Origin: Planktosalinus lacus
GTDB taxonomy: Bacteria > Bacteroidota > Bacteroidia > Flavobacteriales > Flavobacteriaceae
Reading direction: 5' to 3'
NCBI RefSeq assembly: GCF_014640155.1
Contig: NZ_BMGK01000002.1
Span: 134,589 to 198,588, forward strand
Length of the DNA: 64,000 nt
Shown: positions 1-8,752 of the stretch, one piece after another
How positions within the stretch are numbered: the stretch's first letter is position 1
How the letters are laid out: each line of letters begins with the position of its first letter
Translations under genes and position numbers: made by a program
The notes under the pieces: model-generated
Told to the model about the DNA's origin: nothing
Database searches by the model: none
What the model saw: the letters and a program-made list of their open reading frames with translations, nothing else

Positions 1-1052
1 CTTTGCCTACAGACTTTTCGGCACGCATTGCCAGAAACACCCAGCTATTTTTACAGCATGAAACTGAAATTACCCGCACCGTTGACCCCTGGGCAGGCAG
101 TTATTATGTAGAAAACCTCACCCACGAGATCGCAAACAGAGCCTGGGAGCTCATTCAGGAAGTCGAGGAACTGGGTGGCATGACCAAAGCTATTGAAGCC
201 GGTATTCCTAAAATGCGCATAGAAGAAGCAGCAGCAAAAAAGCAAGCTCGCATTGACAGCAGCCAGGATATTATTGTAGGTGTAAACAAATACCGTCTGA
301 AACAGGAGGACCCGCTTCAGATACTGGATGTAGACAATCAAAAAGTGCGTTTATCACAAATTGAACGCTTAAACAAGATAAAGTCTGAGCGAAATTCTGA
401 AAAAGTAACTGCTACTCTTGAAAAATTAACCGAATGTGCCCGCACGGGTGAAGGAAATTTACTAGCTTTAGCGGTAGAAGCTGCCCGTGAAAGAGCCACA
501 CTGGGAGAAATCAGTGATGCGCTTGAAACAGCATTCGGCAGGTATAAAGCACAAATTAAATCTTTTAGTGGTGTGTACAGCAAAGAAATAAAACAAGACC
601 CCTCTTTTGAAAAAGCACGGGAAATGGCCAATGAGTTCGCTGAACTTGAAGGTCGTCGTCCGCGTATCATGATTGCAAAAATGGGCCAGGACGGTCACGA
701 TCGTGGAGCCAAAGTAGTCGCTACGGGCTATGCCGACGTGGGTTTTGATGTGGATATTGGACCACTATTTCAAACCCCAAAAGAAGCTGCCAAACAAGCC
801 GTGGAAAACGATGTGCATATTCTGGGCATATCTTCATTAGCTGCAGGACATAAAACACTGGTTCCTCAGGTAATTAACGAACTAAAGAAATACGGTCGTG
901 AAGATATTATGGTGATTGTGGGTGGCGTGATACCGCAACAGGATTACCAATATCTATTTGATGCCGGTGCGGTTGCTGTGTATGGTCCCGGTACAAAAAT
1001 TAGTGAAGCCGCTATTGAAATTTTGCAGATTTTGATGGATTCTGTAAATTAA
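1..1052 (+). CDS. scpA: methylmalonyl-CoA mutase large subunit, C-terminal part (5' end outside window)
   Basis: Adenosylcobalamin-dependent isomerase that interconverts succinyl-CoA and methylmalonyl-CoA in the cytosol. Only the last ~349 codons are present; the frame is open at the window edge, so the true start lies upstream. The first part is the end of the catalytic TIM barrel ([12 protein letters not shown]). The last ~130 residues are the B12-binding Rossmann domain, with DGHDRG giving the lower axial cobalt ligand (His 232 of the fragment) and later GISSLAAGH and VGGVIP segments. A B12-dependent ribonucleotide reductase also lies in this window, so the cell probably has access to cobalamin. 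The identity is secure; large versus single-chain subunit is inferred from the C-terminal B12 domain. Confidence 0.95.
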   Translation, partial: LPTDFSARIARNTQLFLQHETEITRTVDPWAGSYYVENLTHEIANRAWELIQEVEELGGMTKAIEAGIPKMRIEEAAAKKQARIDSSQDIIVGVNKYRLKQEDPLQILDVDNQKVRLSQIERLNKIKSERNSEKVTATLEKLTECARTGEGNLLALAVEAARERATLGEISDALETAFGRYKAQIKSFSGVYSKEIKQDPSFEKAREMANEFAELEGRRPRIMIAKMGQDGHDRGAKVVATGYADVGFDVDIGPLFQTPKEAAKQAVENDVHILGISSLAAGHKTLVPQVINELKKYGREDIMVIVGGVIPQQDYQYLFDAGAVAVYGPGTKISEAAIEILQILMDSVN

Positions 1053-1103
1053 AAAAGCAAGTCTTTTAATATCAAATATTTTAAGGGTAGTGAAATAATT
1101 CCT

Positions 1104-1111
1104 TATTTTTA
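1104..1111 (+). promoter_or_regulatory. -7 element TATTTTTA, leaderless spacing
   Basis: This TAnnTTTA box ends five nucleotides before the ATG at 1116. With the start-site spacing inferred elsewhere in the window, transcription would begin at or next to the start codon. No clear -33 TTG was found, so the call is tentative. Confidence 0.35.
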
Positions 1112-1115
1112 CAAT

Positions 1116-1319
1116 ATGGAAATCAAATTTCAAACCAAAGAAGAAAGTAAAAAGCAACAACTGGAAGAATTTTTAAAACTTTCAGGAGGTGAACGAGTTT
1201 GGCATTTCTTTTCGACGAGTGCACAAATTAACCGATTTCCCCGTAAAAACAAAATTGAAAAAACTGACAATTTTGTGATACATATCAATTTAAAGGATGC
1301 TAGCAGAAAACTGGAATAA
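1116..1319 (+). CDS. small conserved-looking protein paired with nucleotidyltransferase
   Basis: This 67-residue, charged, probably cytosolic protein has no signal peptide or membrane segment. Its N-terminal half is helical and Lys/Glu rich (KEESKKQQLEEFLKLS), followed by a short hydrophobic stretch and a basic tail. Its 3' end overlaps the next gene by 23 nt, which implies translational coupling. Small proteins of this form often precede nucleotidyltransferase genes, and the pair resembles a two-gene toxin-antitoxin or nucleotide-modification module, but I do not recognise a named family. The start ATG follows a -7 box by only a few bases. Confidence 0.6.
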   Translation: MEIKFQTKEESKKQQLEEFLKLSGGERVWHFFSTSAQINRFPRKNKIEKTDNFVIHINLKDASRKLE

Positions 1320-1779
1320 GTCAATTGAAGAATTCATTGCTGAAGCAAACAAGCAAGAAATGGAAATGATTATGGTAGGTGGCGGTGCAGTAAACTTTCA
1401 TGGCTATCAACGACATTCTGCTGATGTTGATTTTTGGATTAATCCAACAAATGAAAATTTCAAAAAATTGCTTTTAGTTTTTCAAAATTTAGGTTACAAT
1501 ATCAATGAGTTTCCTGCTTCAGTTTTGAAAGGTGAACAAAATATTTCACTTAAATTTTCTCCGGTTCATATCGACATAGAGTTAATTACTCGTTTTTCAG
1601 TTAATAAATCTTTCGAAGAAGCCTTTGCTGAAAGTGAGGTAGTCGAGTTTAAAGAAAATCAAAAAATATACAGATGGCGCGTTCTTTCACTTGAAGATTT
1701 AATTCTAAGTAAAGTAAAATCAGGAAGGCCGAAGGATCTATTAGACATTCAAGAGTTAAAAAAAATAAATAATATATAA
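1297..1779 (+). CDS. nucleotidyltransferase-fold protein (AbiEii/DUF6036-like)
   Basis: This 160-residue protein has the core of the Pol-beta-type nucleotidyltransferase fold: a GGG motif at residues 28-30, then HSADVDFWI with the acidic pair D43/D45 that would bind metal. A further acid, in HIDIELI, fits the third catalytic carboxylate. Members of this superfamily transfer nucleotides to protein or RNA targets, and many are toxins of type IV or MNT systems or resistance enzymes. It overlaps the small upstream gene, so the two should be made together. The substrate cannot be told from sequence. It could equally be a housekeeping enzyme of unknown role. Confidence 0.75.
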   Translation: MLAENWNKSIEEFIAEANKQEMEMIMVGGGAVNFHGYQRHSADVDFWINPTNENFKKLLLVFQNLGYNINEFPASVLKGEQNISLKFSPVHIDIELITRFSVNKSFEEAFAESEVVEFKENQKIYRWRVLSLEDLILSKVKSGRPKDLLDIQELKKINNI

Positions 1780-1788
1780 TCTACAAAA

Positions 1789-2664
1789 ATGAACTACAAC
1801 CAAAAAATGCTTCGCGACGATGCCCTGAAAGGAAAAACCATAGTAGTAACAGGAGGTGGCAGCGGACTGGGGAAGTCCATGGGAACCTATTTTCTTGAAC
1901 TGGGTGCCAATCTGGTCATCACTTCCCGTAATCTGGAAAAACTCCAAAATACGGCTAAAGAAATGGAAGAAACCACCGGTGGAAAAGTGCTTTCAGTGGC
2001 GTGTGATGTCAGGAATTATGACGAAGTAGAAGCGATGGTCAAAGCCTCCGTTGCTGAATTTGGTCAGGTAGATGTTTTATTGAACAACGCTGCCGGTAAT
2101 TTTATTTCACCAACTGAACGCCTCTCTGCCAATGCGTTTGATACCATCATCGATATCGTTTTAAAAGGAAGTAAAAACTGCACGCTGGCCTTTGGCAAAC
2201 ACTGGATTGATAAAAAAGAAACCAATAAAACAATTCTCAACATAGTAACAACCTATGCTTGGACCGGTTCCGCTTTTGTGGTTCCCAGTGCAACAGCTAA
2301 AGCCGGTGTTTTGGCGATGACCCGCTCGCTTGCAGTAGAATGGGCAAAATATGGCATTCGTCATCACGCAATTGCTCCGGGACCCTTCCCAACCAAAGGT
2401 GCCTGGGACAGATTACTGCCCGGTGAATTAAAAGAAAAGTTTGACCTTGCTAAAAAAGTGCCCTTGAAACGTGTGGGTGATCATCAGGAGTTAGCCAATC
2501 TGGCGGCTTATCTTGTTTCCGATTTTGCGCACTACCTCAACGGCGAAGTTATCACCATTGACGGTGGCGAATGGTTGAAAGGTGCCGGTCAATTCAATCT
2601 CCTGGAAATGGTAACCCCTGAAATGTGGGATATGTTTGAAATGATGGTGAAATCTAAAAAATAA
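1789..2664 (+). CDS. SDR oxidoreductase, 2,4-dienoyl-CoA reductase (DECR1) type
   Basis: A 291-residue short-chain dehydrogenase, most like NADPH-dependent 2,4-dienoyl-CoA reductases, which remove double bonds during beta-oxidation of unsaturated fatty acids. The cofactor motif TGGGSGLG is at residues 21-28 and the NNAAGNF structural motif at ~99-105. Instead of the usual YxxxK it has Tyr156 and Lys171, fifteen residues apart in a TTYAWTG...PSATAKAG context. That is the arrangement known for mammalian DECR1 (Tyr199/Lys214). It lies 9 nt after the nucleotidyltransferase and downstream of methylmalonyl-CoA mutase, which fits fatty-acid or propionyl-CoA metabolism. Substrate choice is inferred. 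Confidence 0.85.
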   Translation: MNYNQKMLRDDALKGKTIVVTGGGSGLGKSMGTYFLELGANLVITSRNLEKLQNTAKEMEETTGGKVLSVACDVRNYDEVEAMVKASVAEFGQVDVLLNNAAGNFISPTERLSANAFDTIIDIVLKGSKNCTLAFGKHWIDKKETNKTILNIVTTYAWTGSAFVVPSATAKAGVLAMTRSLAVEWAKYGIRHHAIAPGPFPTKGAWDRLLPGELKEKFDLAKKVPLKRVGDHQELANLAAYLVSDFAHYLNGEVITIDGGEWLKGAGQFNLLEMVTPEMWDMFEMMVKSKK

Positions 2665-2668
2665 ATCT

Positions 2669-3136
2669 CTAATTTTTCTCTTTTTGCTTAAGCTTGATAC
2701 GCCATTCAAATTGGTGGGTTGAGACAATTTCTCCTGTTGAATCCTTACCCACAGAGGTCATCCAGAAAGTGATTCCCTCACCGGTTTTTTTTGTTTCTGA
2801 AATGGCATCAAGTACTTTTTGACCGTCTACACAAGTAAACGTAATGGTACCGGTCGCTTTCTTTGAATAATTCCCTTGTAGATTGGCTACCAACATAGTT
2901 ATTTTTAAATCAGTTTCCTTGATGTGCATCATCACAAGCACACCTGTACTCAATTCTGCCGCCATCGCCTGAACAGCAAAATAAATTGACCGAAATGGAT
3001 TTTGGTTGATCCATCGATGCCTGACCGTAGTAGTACATTTTGTACCATCAAGCGCTTTTAACCGAACGCCACTTAGAAAAGCCGCCGGTAATTTGAAAGC
3101 TAAAAAACTATTGATTTTTCCGGGAGTAAGCTTCAT
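2669..3136 (-). CDS. DUF4442 hotdog-fold protein, possible acyl-CoA thioesterase
   Basis: A 155-residue protein with the look of the DUF4442 family, single hotdog domains related to PaaI/YiiD-type thioesterases. It has the WINQNPFRSIYFAVQAMAAE helix segment typical of the hotdog central helix, followed by alternating beta strands. No signal peptide is seen, so it is likely cytosolic. It converges on the DECR-type gene with only 4 nt between the stops. The enzymatic role on acyl-CoA is a family inference; no substrate is indicated. Confidence 0.75.
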   Translation of the reverse strand: MKLTPGKINSFLAFKLPAAFLSGVRLKALDGTKCTTTVRHRWINQNPFRSIYFAVQAMAAELSTGVLVMMHIKETDLKITMLVANLQGNYSKKATGTITFTCVDGQKVLDAISETKKTGEGITFWMTSVGKDSTGEIVSTHQFEWRIKLKQKEKN

Positions 3137-3228
3137 AAGAGTGCTAATTTACAGTAATTCACATTAAAATCATTAATAATTTTCAATTATTGAATTGTTA
3201 ATTTTATGTTAAATATTAGTACTGTGTT

Positions 3229-3260
3229 TTGCATAATACTGTTTTTTATACATATATTTG
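3229..3260 (+). promoter_or_regulatory. Bacteroidota-type promoter of the PadR/PspC operon
   Basis: A TTG at 3229-3231 and a perfect TATATTTG at 3253-3260 are separated by 21 nt, matching the -33/-7 consensus of this phylum. The predicted start near 3265 leaves a leader of about 80 nt before the small ORF at 3346. Confidence 0.6.
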
Positions 3261-3345
3261 CATTGTAATATAATAGGTATTATAATTTCACTTTAATTAA
3301 AGAGGATTCATTCATCAAAAATCAATCAATTAAATCAATCAAAAA

Positions 3346-3510
3346 ATGAGCACGTTAGTTAGTATTTTGTTGGCAATAGTAATGGAACTTTTAAACCCTG
3401 CAACTATTGGATCGGTGGAAATAGAAAATACACCAAACCGGATCGAAGCTGAAGAAGTTTTATATTTTTCTGAAGATTTGCCAACTGTAACCCCAATTAA
3501 AAATTGTTAA
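3346..3510 (+). CDS. 54-residue small hydrophobic protein leading the PadR operon
   Basis: A short ORF, ATG at 3346 to TAA at 3508-3510. Translation starts MSTLVSILLAIVMELLNP and continues with an acidic, hydrophilic tail rich in Glu. The first ~17 residues could be a membrane or signal segment. It sits between a good promoter and the padR start, with one base separating its stop from the padR ATG, an arrangement expected of a real, translationally coupled gene. I do not recognise a family. It may be a leader peptide or a small partner of the PspC system. Confidence 0.55.
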   Translation: MSTLVSILLAIVMELLNPATIGSVEIENTPNRIEAEEVLYFSEDLPTVTPIKNC

Positions 3511-3511
3511 T

Positions 3512-3844
3512 ATGAACATAGAAAACACAAAAGCACAGATGCGTAAAGGAGTGCTTGAGTATTGCATCCTTTCCATCCTAAAAGATGGCGAGGCCTATAC
3601 CTCAGATATACTCGAAACGCTAAAAGATGCTAAGATGCTGGTGGTGGAAGGTACCGTTTATCCCCTTCTCACCCGACTTAAAAATGCGGGGCTGTTAAGC
3701 TATCGCTGGGAAGAGTCTACTAGTGGACCACCTAGAAAATACTATGAACTTACCGAAACCGGTAGATTATTTTTAAAAGAATTAGACGGAACCTGGGATG
3801 ACTTAATCCTGGCCGTCTCCAAAGTAACACGTCAAAAAAAATAA
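3512..3844 (+). CDS. PadR family transcriptional regulator
   Basis: A 110-residue winged-helix DNA-binding protein of the short PadR type (PadR-s2). It shows MRKGVLEYCILSILKDGE at the N-terminus, then EGTVYPLLTRLKNAGLL (recognition helix) and a wing containing GPPRKYYELTETGR, all hallmark PadR elements. Such proteins usually repress their own operon. Here it is followed two bases later by a PspC-domain membrane protein and a head-GIN lipoprotein, a linkage often seen in this phylum and thought to answer envelope stress. The effector is unknown. Confidence 0.92.
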   Translation: MNIENTKAQMRKGVLEYCILSILKDGEAYTSDILETLKDAKMLVVEGTVYPLLTRLKNAGLLSYRWEESTSGPPRKYYELTETGRLFLKELDGTWDDLILAVSKVTRQKK

Positions 3845-3846
3845 CC

Positions 3847-5619
3847 ATGAACAAAACAGTAAACATAAATTTAGCAGGAACCTTTTTCCACATCGATGAA
3901 GATGCTTTTGGAAAACTAAATCGCTATTTAAGTGCTATTAAACGTTCCTTTTCAGACCCCCAAGGGCGTGACGAAATCATAAAAGATATTGAAGCCCGTA
4001 TTGCCGAACTATTTTCAGAAAAACTGGATAGCCACAAGCAGGTTATTACTATGAAAGAGTTGGATGAAGTAATCGCCATCATGGGTCAACCCGAAGATTA
4101 CGCTGTTGATGAGGAAATTTTTACCGATAAAAATTATGATTCAGCAAAAAGTGAAAGCCAGTCAACTAAAGCCCATAAAAAACTGTTCAGAGACCCTGAC
4201 AATAAATATATTGGTGGTGTGTCTTCAGGCTTGGGTCATTACATTGGTCTTGATGCCATCTGGATTCGTTTGATTTGGATTTTACTCACTATTTTTTCAA
4301 GTGGTACCTTTATCTTAATATATATTATCTTCTGGATTTTAGTACCCGAAGCTGTTACTACGGCCGATAAACTAACAATGAGAGGTGAACCCGTAAACAT
4401 CTCAAACATTGAAAAAAAGTTTAAAGAAACCTATGACAGTGTGGCTGATAAAGTAAAAAATGCCGATTATGACGCCTATGGCAAAAAAATAAAATCAAGT
4501 TCTGAAACCTTTTTTGACACCCTGGGAAAAGTAATTATGGCTTTACTTACTGTGTTTGTAAAATTCATAGGTGTGTTGATTATTCTTGTGGCTGCGGTAA
4601 CTCTGATTGGCCTGTTTATCGGCTTATTTGTTTCCGGAATGACCGGGTTTTTTGGAGCTTGGAACACAGATTTTTTACACGTGGTAAATGAATCTATTGC
4701 CCCTATCTGGCTAATTTCAGTGATGATCTTTCTAGCCGTCGGTATTCCTTTCTTCTTCCTGTTTATTTTAGGTCTTAAAATTCTTGTAGACAATTTAAAA
4801 TCAATTGGAAAAGTAGCTAATCTTACCCTACTTGCCGTTTGGTTAATAGCAGTCTTTACTCTGATCACTATTGGCGTAATGCAGGCTATGGAACGCTCTA
4901 ATGAAGGGAACGTTATCAACACCCAGGAATTAAACATAAAAGCAAACGATACCTTATACCTTGCAATGAGAACAAATACACAGTTTGGGAATGATGTCAG
5001 TAAAAGAGGTGGTTTCTCTTTAAAATATGATGAAAATGACAATCAGGTAATCTATTCAAATAACATCCGGTTAATCGTACGATCAACAAAAGATTCCCTG
5101 GCGTCTCTTTTAATCAACAGAAAAGCCCATGGTAAAGAGTATCTTGAAGCAAAAAACAGAGCAGAAGCCATCGAATACAATTATGTTTTTAATCAAAACA
5201 GCCTCACATTAGATGGGTACTTTCTTGCGAATGTAGAAGACAAATATCGTGATCAGGAAATTGAAATCACTCTATATTTACCGGTGGGTAGTGTTTTAAA
5301 TGCAGATAACAACACCTATTCATTTCACAGAAACACCTCCGGGTACAGAGACATATTGAACAACGGTCAGGAAGGTTATTATCTTGAAATTCAAGACGGA
5401 AAAACAGTGTGTATGGATTGCCCTGAGGAGTCATCTGAATCAAATGATGACTTTGAATACTACAGTATTGATTGGGACGATGAAAACTGGCAGGAAACCT
5501 GGAAAGATGGCAATAAAATCAAGATTGACAGAGATGGAATTGATATTAACATCACCGATGAAAAAGATTCTGTGAGGGTAATGCTCAATAAAAAAGGAAT
5601 TAAAGTAAAATCAAACTAA
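3847..5619 (+). CDS. PspC domain-containing membrane protein
   Basis: A 590-residue protein. Residues ~1-100 form a soluble region with FHIDEDAF and EIIKDIEARIAELF, typical of the cytosolic head of these proteins. Residues ~112-170 are a PspC domain (LFRDPDNKYIGGVSSGLGHY, then a transmembrane segment). Three further membrane segments fall at about 225-355. The C-terminal ~230 residues are probably extracytoplasmic, beta-rich and acidic. PspC proteins sense or relay envelope stress through the inner membrane. The gene is tightly linked to padR upstream and the head-GIN lipoprotein downstream (10 nt), so the three likely work in one response. Confidence 0.88.
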   Translation: MNKTVNINLAGTFFHIDEDAFGKLNRYLSAIKRSFSDPQGRDEIIKDIEARIAELFSEKLDSHKQVITMKELDEVIAIMGQPEDYAVDEEIFTDKNYDSAKSESQSTKAHKKLFRDPDNKYIGGVSSGLGHYIGLDAIWIRLIWILLTIFSSGTFILIYIIFWILVPEAVTTADKLTMRGEPVNISNIEKKFKETYDSVADKVKNADYDAYGKKIKSSSETFFDTLGKVIMALLTVFVKFIGVLIILVAAVTLIGLFIGLFVSGMTGFFGAWNTDFLHVVNESIAPIWLISVMIFLAVGIPFFFLFILGLKILVDNLKSIGKVANLTLLAVWLIAVFTLITIGVMQAMERSNEGNVINTQELNIKANDTLYLAMRTNTQFGNDVSKRGGFSLKYDENDNQVIYSNNIRLIVRSTKDSLASLLINRKAHGKEYLEAKNRAEAIEYNYVFNQNSLTLDGYFLANVEDKYRDQEIEITLYLPVGSVLNADNNTYSFHRNTSGYRDILNNGQEGYYLEIQDGKTVCMDCPEESSESNDDFEYYSIDWDDENWQETWKDGNKIKIDRDGIDINITDEKDSVRVMLNKKGIKVKSN

Positions 5620-5629
5620 GATAACTATT

Positions 5630-6352
5630 ATGAAAATTTTCAAACTTACATTCGCATTGGTATTGCTTGCAATTACGAGCAGTTGTGAATTTAATTTTCC
5701 ATTTAATTCAATAGAAGGTAATGGAAATGTAATAAAAGATGAACGTATTTTTTCTGAAAAAATAGATGTCGTGAGAGCCAGTACCGGTCTTGAAGTAATC
5801 TTACTCGAAAGTATGGTGCAATCGGTCACAGTTGAAGCAGATGAAAACTTAATAGATGTCATTGAAACAAACTTTGACAACGGGGTTTTACACATTAAAA
5901 CCAATGAAAATATCCGAAGAGCAAAGTCAAAAAAAGTGACAGTTGGCTTTGTGAGCCTTGAAGGGGTTGAAGCCAGCAGCGGAGCCAATCTAAAAAGCAT
6001 ATCAACAATTATTTCTGATAATTTATACCTTCAAACCAGTAGTGGCGCTCATATGGAAGTAACTGTTCTTTCAAAAGAATTGTCAGCAAAATCCAGTAGT
6101 GGTGCTGATATGAAAATCAAAGGTCAGGCCCTTAATTTCAACTCAAAAGCATCCAGCGGAAGCTCTATCAACGCCAAAGAACTTGAGGCTATTTATTGCA
6201 CATCAAAAGCATCAAGTGGCGCAGATATTGTGCTAAACATAAAAAGTTCGCTGGACGCTAAAGCATCCAGTGGAGGTGACATAAAATACTATGGTGAGCC
6301 CAAAATAGTGAACCAAAATAAATCATCCTCAGGAAGCGTGAGAAAGTTGTAA
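5630..6352 (+). CDS. head GIN domain (DUF2807) lipoprotein
   Basis: A 240-residue exported lipoprotein. The N-terminal hydrophobic segment ends in a lipobox at SSC (Cys 19). The body is made of repeating short beta-strand units with many ASSGA or SSGAD turns (six or more between residues ~115 and 230), as expected of the DUF2807 beta-helix-like fold. It starts with GNGNVIKDERIFSEKIDVV, the usual head-GIN beginning. It is the last gene of the padR-pspC operon and is followed by a strong terminator. Function is unknown; a role as a surface or periplasmic adhesin or sensor partner is inference. Confidence 0.85.
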   Translation: MKIFKLTFALVLLAITSSCEFNFPFNSIEGNGNVIKDERIFSEKIDVVRASTGLEVILLESMVQSVTVEADENLIDVIETNFDNGVLHIKTNENIRRAKSKKVTVGFVSLEGVEASSGANLKSISTIISDNLYLQTSSGAHMEVTVLSKELSAKSSSGADMKIKGQALNFNSKASSGSSINAKELEAIYCTSKASSGADIVLNIKSSLDAKASSGGDIKYYGEPKIVNQNKSSSGSVRKL

Positions 6353-6375
6353 TTCCCAAACAACACTTAAAGATT

Positions 6376-6409
6376 AGCCTAATAAACACCATTGTTTATT
6401 AGGCTTTTT
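6376..6409 (+). terminator. rho-independent terminator after the padR-pspC operon
   Basis: A perfect 13-bp stem (AGCCTAATAAACA, 6376-6388, paired with 6393-6405) with a CCAT loop is followed directly by a T run. Confidence 0.9.
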
Positions 6410-6420
6410 CATTAATTCAA

Positions 6421-6465
6421 TATGACCAAAGTCATAGTAACTTATACAACCAAATTTTATCTTTG
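6421..6465 (+). promoter_or_regulatory. hemN promoter with Crp/Fnr-type palindrome
   Basis: A perfect inverted repeat TATGAC-CAAA-GTCATA lies at 6421-6436, followed by a consensus -7 box TATCTTTG at 6458-6465. The palindrome has TGA-N6-TCA geometry, as in Crp/Fnr operators. Its centre (6428.5) is 29.5 nt before the first base of the -7 box. If transcription starts about five bases after the box (6470), the site is centred at -41.5, the class II activator position. Three other sites in this window repeat this exact spacing. Confidence 0.7.
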
Positions 6466-6483
6466 TGGCTGAAAATAAATAGT

Positions 6484-7845
6484 ATGCAAAGTTTAATTGA
6501 CAAATACAACGTTCCCGGTCCGCGATACACCAGCTATCCCACTGTTCCTTATTGGAATGAAAGTAGCTTTACAACTGATGCCTGGAGAAAACGATTGAAA
6601 ATTCAGTTTGACCGTTTCAATGAAAACGAAGGCATAAGTCTTTACATTCACCTGCCTTTTTGCGAAAGCCTTTGCACATTTTGCGGTTGCCATAAACGCA
6701 TCACAAAAAGACACGAAGTTGAAGACCCTTATATCAATGCTATCCTAAAAGAATGGCAACTATACAAGCAATTGCTAGTTGAGAAACCCGTCATTAAAGA
6801 AATTCATTTAGGTGGCGGAACGCCTACCTTTTTCAGCCCAGATAACCTGACCAGAATGATAAAAGGAATTCTCAAAGATGCTATTTTAGACAAAGATTAC
6901 AGCTTCAGCTTTGAAGGACATCCAAACAATACCACCAAAGAACATCTCCAAGCACTCTATGATGTTGGTTTTAGAAGGGTGAGCTACGGAGTACAAGATT
7001 ATAATATGGCCGTTCAAATTGCCATTCACAGAATTCAGCCTTTTGAAAACGTGAAAAATGTGACGGAATGGGCACGCGAAATTGGATACACATCTGTGAG
7101 CCACGATATCATTTTTGGATTGCCCTATCAAACCCTGGAGCACGTCAAATACACCATCGAAAAAACCAAAGAACTCCAACCAGACCGTATTGCATTTTAC
7201 AGCTACGCTCATGTGCCCTGGATTAAAGGAAATGGACAACGGGGGTTTAGTGAAGAAAATCTTCCCGCTGCCAAATTAAAGAGAACTCAATATGAAACAG
7301 GCAAACGCTTGCTGGAATCTTTGGGATATATTGAAATCGGAATGGATCACTTTGCACTCCCTTATGACGAATTGAGCATGGCTATGAAAAACAATACCCT
7401 GCATCGCAATTTTATGGGATACACAACCACCCAAAGTAAAATCATGATTGGGCTGGGGGTCTCTTCCATAAGTGACAGCTGGACAGCGTTTGCTCAAAAT
7501 GAAAAAAAGATAGAGGAGTATTACAAACTGTTGGAAGAAAATGAAATTCCAGTTTACAGAGGGCATTTGCTCACTCAAAAAGATCAAATCATTAGAAAAC
7601 ACATTCTCAATCTGATGTGCAACCTGAAAACAGAATGGACCTCAACAGATGAAGAAATGATTAATTTTTCTGAAATTAAGGAGAACCTTAAAGAAATTGA
7701 AAAAGATGGATTGATAAGTATACACTCAAACTCCATTATAGTTCTTGAAAAAGGAAGGCCCTTCGTCAGAAATGTATGTATGGCTTTTGATATTTTATTA
7801 CAACAAAAACAACCCGAAACGCGTTTGTTTTCTATGACTGTTTAA
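6484..7845 (+). CDS. hemN: oxygen-independent coproporphyrinogen III oxidase
   Basis: A radical-SAM enzyme that decarboxylates coproporphyrinogen III to protoporphyrinogen IX without O2, in the cytosol. The start chosen (MQSLIDKYNVPGPRYTSYPT) gives 453 residues, the usual HemN length. An ATG 21 nt upstream would fall inside the -7 box. The 4Fe-4S motif CX3CX2CXC is C60, C64, C67, C69 in the phrase YIHLPFCESLCTFCGC. GGGTPTFF (SAM binding) follows at ~110, and the C-terminal HemN domain is present. The Crp/Fnr-type site upstream fits induction when oxygen is low, alongside the heme-rich nos and nor enzymes. Confidence is high. Confidence 0.96.
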   Translation: MQSLIDKYNVPGPRYTSYPTVPYWNESSFTTDAWRKRLKIQFDRFNENEGISLYIHLPFCESLCTFCGCHKRITKRHEVEDPYINAILKEWQLYKQLLVEKPVIKEIHLGGGTPTFFSPDNLTRMIKGILKDAILDKDYSFSFEGHPNNTTKEHLQALYDVGFRRVSYGVQDYNMAVQIAIHRIQPFENVKNVTEWAREIGYTSVSHDIIFGLPYQTLEHVKYTIEKTKELQPDRIAFYSYAHVPWIKGNGQRGFSEENLPAAKLKRTQYETGKRLLESLGYIEIGMDHFALPYDELSMAMKNNTLHRNFMGYTTTQSKIMIGLGVSSISDSWTAFAQNEKKIEEYYKLLEENEIPVYRGHLLTQKDQIIRKHILNLMCNLKTEWTSTDEEMINFSEIKENLKEIEKDGLISIHSNSIIVLEKGRPFVRNVCMAFDILLQQKQPETRLFSMTV

Positions 7846-7863
7846 CCTATAACACTATTTATT

Positions 7864-8694
7864 ATGAAAAAAATCATTGTACCGGTAGACTTTTCAAAGC
7901 ATTCTGAATACGCTTTAAAAGTAGCCGCAGACATAGCAAGAAAAAATAAAGCAGAACTTTTCTTATTGCATATGCTAGACATTTCAGACCAAATGATCAG
8001 CATCACAGAAGCTACAAAAAGACGTGAATTGTTGTTTTTTATGCAGCTGGCCAATAAACAATTTGAAAAATTTATCGACAAAGATTATATGAAAGGCATC
8101 AAGTCATCACCCATCATCAAGCATTACAAAGTGTTTGAAGAAGTGGACAACACTGCAAAAGAAATTGATGCCGAATTTATAATCATGGGGTCCAGAGGCT
8201 CCAGTGGAGTAAAAGGTTATTTCGTGGGTTCCAATACCGAAAAAGTAGTGAGAACTTCAGACATACCGGTGCTGGTTGTCAAATCTGAAGCAAAAGACTT
8301 TAATCCTAAAACCATCGTCTTTGCGTCAGATTTTAACAAAGAAAATTTAAATGCTTTTAAAACCATTAAGCAGTTTGCAGATTCTTATGATGCCACTTTA
8401 AAATTGGTTTATGTAAACACTCCAAATGCCAACTTTAAAAACACCCTTGAAATCAGGGAGCAAATGCGTAACTTTTTAAATAAAAATTCTATTTCAAACC
8501 ACTCTGAGGATATTGTTATTTTCAATGATTATACAATCACTGATGGAATTCAAAATGCAGCCTTGATGTTACAGGCAGACCTGATTGCAATACCCACACA
8601 CGGCAGAAAAGGCATCAATAAAATTCTGGCAGGCAGCATCAGTGAAGAAGTTGCTAATAAATCTGAAATTCCGGTATTGACAGTAAAAATTTAA
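7864..8694 (+). CDS. tandem universal stress protein (UspA family)
   Basis: A 276-residue cytosolic protein with two Usp domains. The first (1-~145) begins MKKIIVPVDFSKHSEYALK and carries GSRGSSGVKGYFVGSNTEKVV, an ATP-binding G-x2-G-x9-G(S/N)-like motif. The second (~150-276) has PTHGRKGINKILAGSISEEV in the same place. Usp proteins bind nucleotides and support survival under starvation or anoxia. The gene follows hemN by 18 nt and ends at a terminator, so hemN and this gene likely form one transcript under the Crp/Fnr-type site. The exact task is unknown. Confidence 0.9.
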   Translation: MKKIIVPVDFSKHSEYALKVAADIARKNKAELFLLHMLDISDQMISITEATKRRELLFFMQLANKQFEKFIDKDYMKGIKSSPIIKHYKVFEEVDNTAKEIDAEFIIMGSRGSSGVKGYFVGSNTEKVVRTSDIPVLVVKSEAKDFNPKTIVFASDFNKENLNAFKTIKQFADSYDATLKLVYVNTPNANFKNTLEIREQMRNFLNKNSISNHSEDIVIFNDYTITDGIQNAALMLQADLIAIPTHGRKGINKILAGSISEEVANKSEIPVLTVKI

Positions 8695-8718
8695 ACCTAC
8701 CTACTTTGCTTAAAGATT

Positions 8719-8752
8719 AAAAGCCGTTTGAATTCAAGCGGCTTTTATTTTT
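8719..8752 (+). terminator. terminator after hemN-usp
   Basis: The stem AAAAGCCG (8719-8726) pairs with CGGCTTTT (8739-8746), and the loop itself contains the palindrome TTGAATTCAA. A T-rich tail follows. This closes the hemN-usp unit before the nos promoter region. Confidence 0.8.

Noticed and set aside
4476..5042. Minus-strand 188-codon ORF opposite pspC
   Set aside because: It is a shadow of the well-supported PspC gene and shows no family motifs.
6463..6483. Upstream ATG as hemN start
   Set aside because: It lies within the TATCTTTG promoter box, upstream of the predicted transcription start, and adds residues not seen in HemN.
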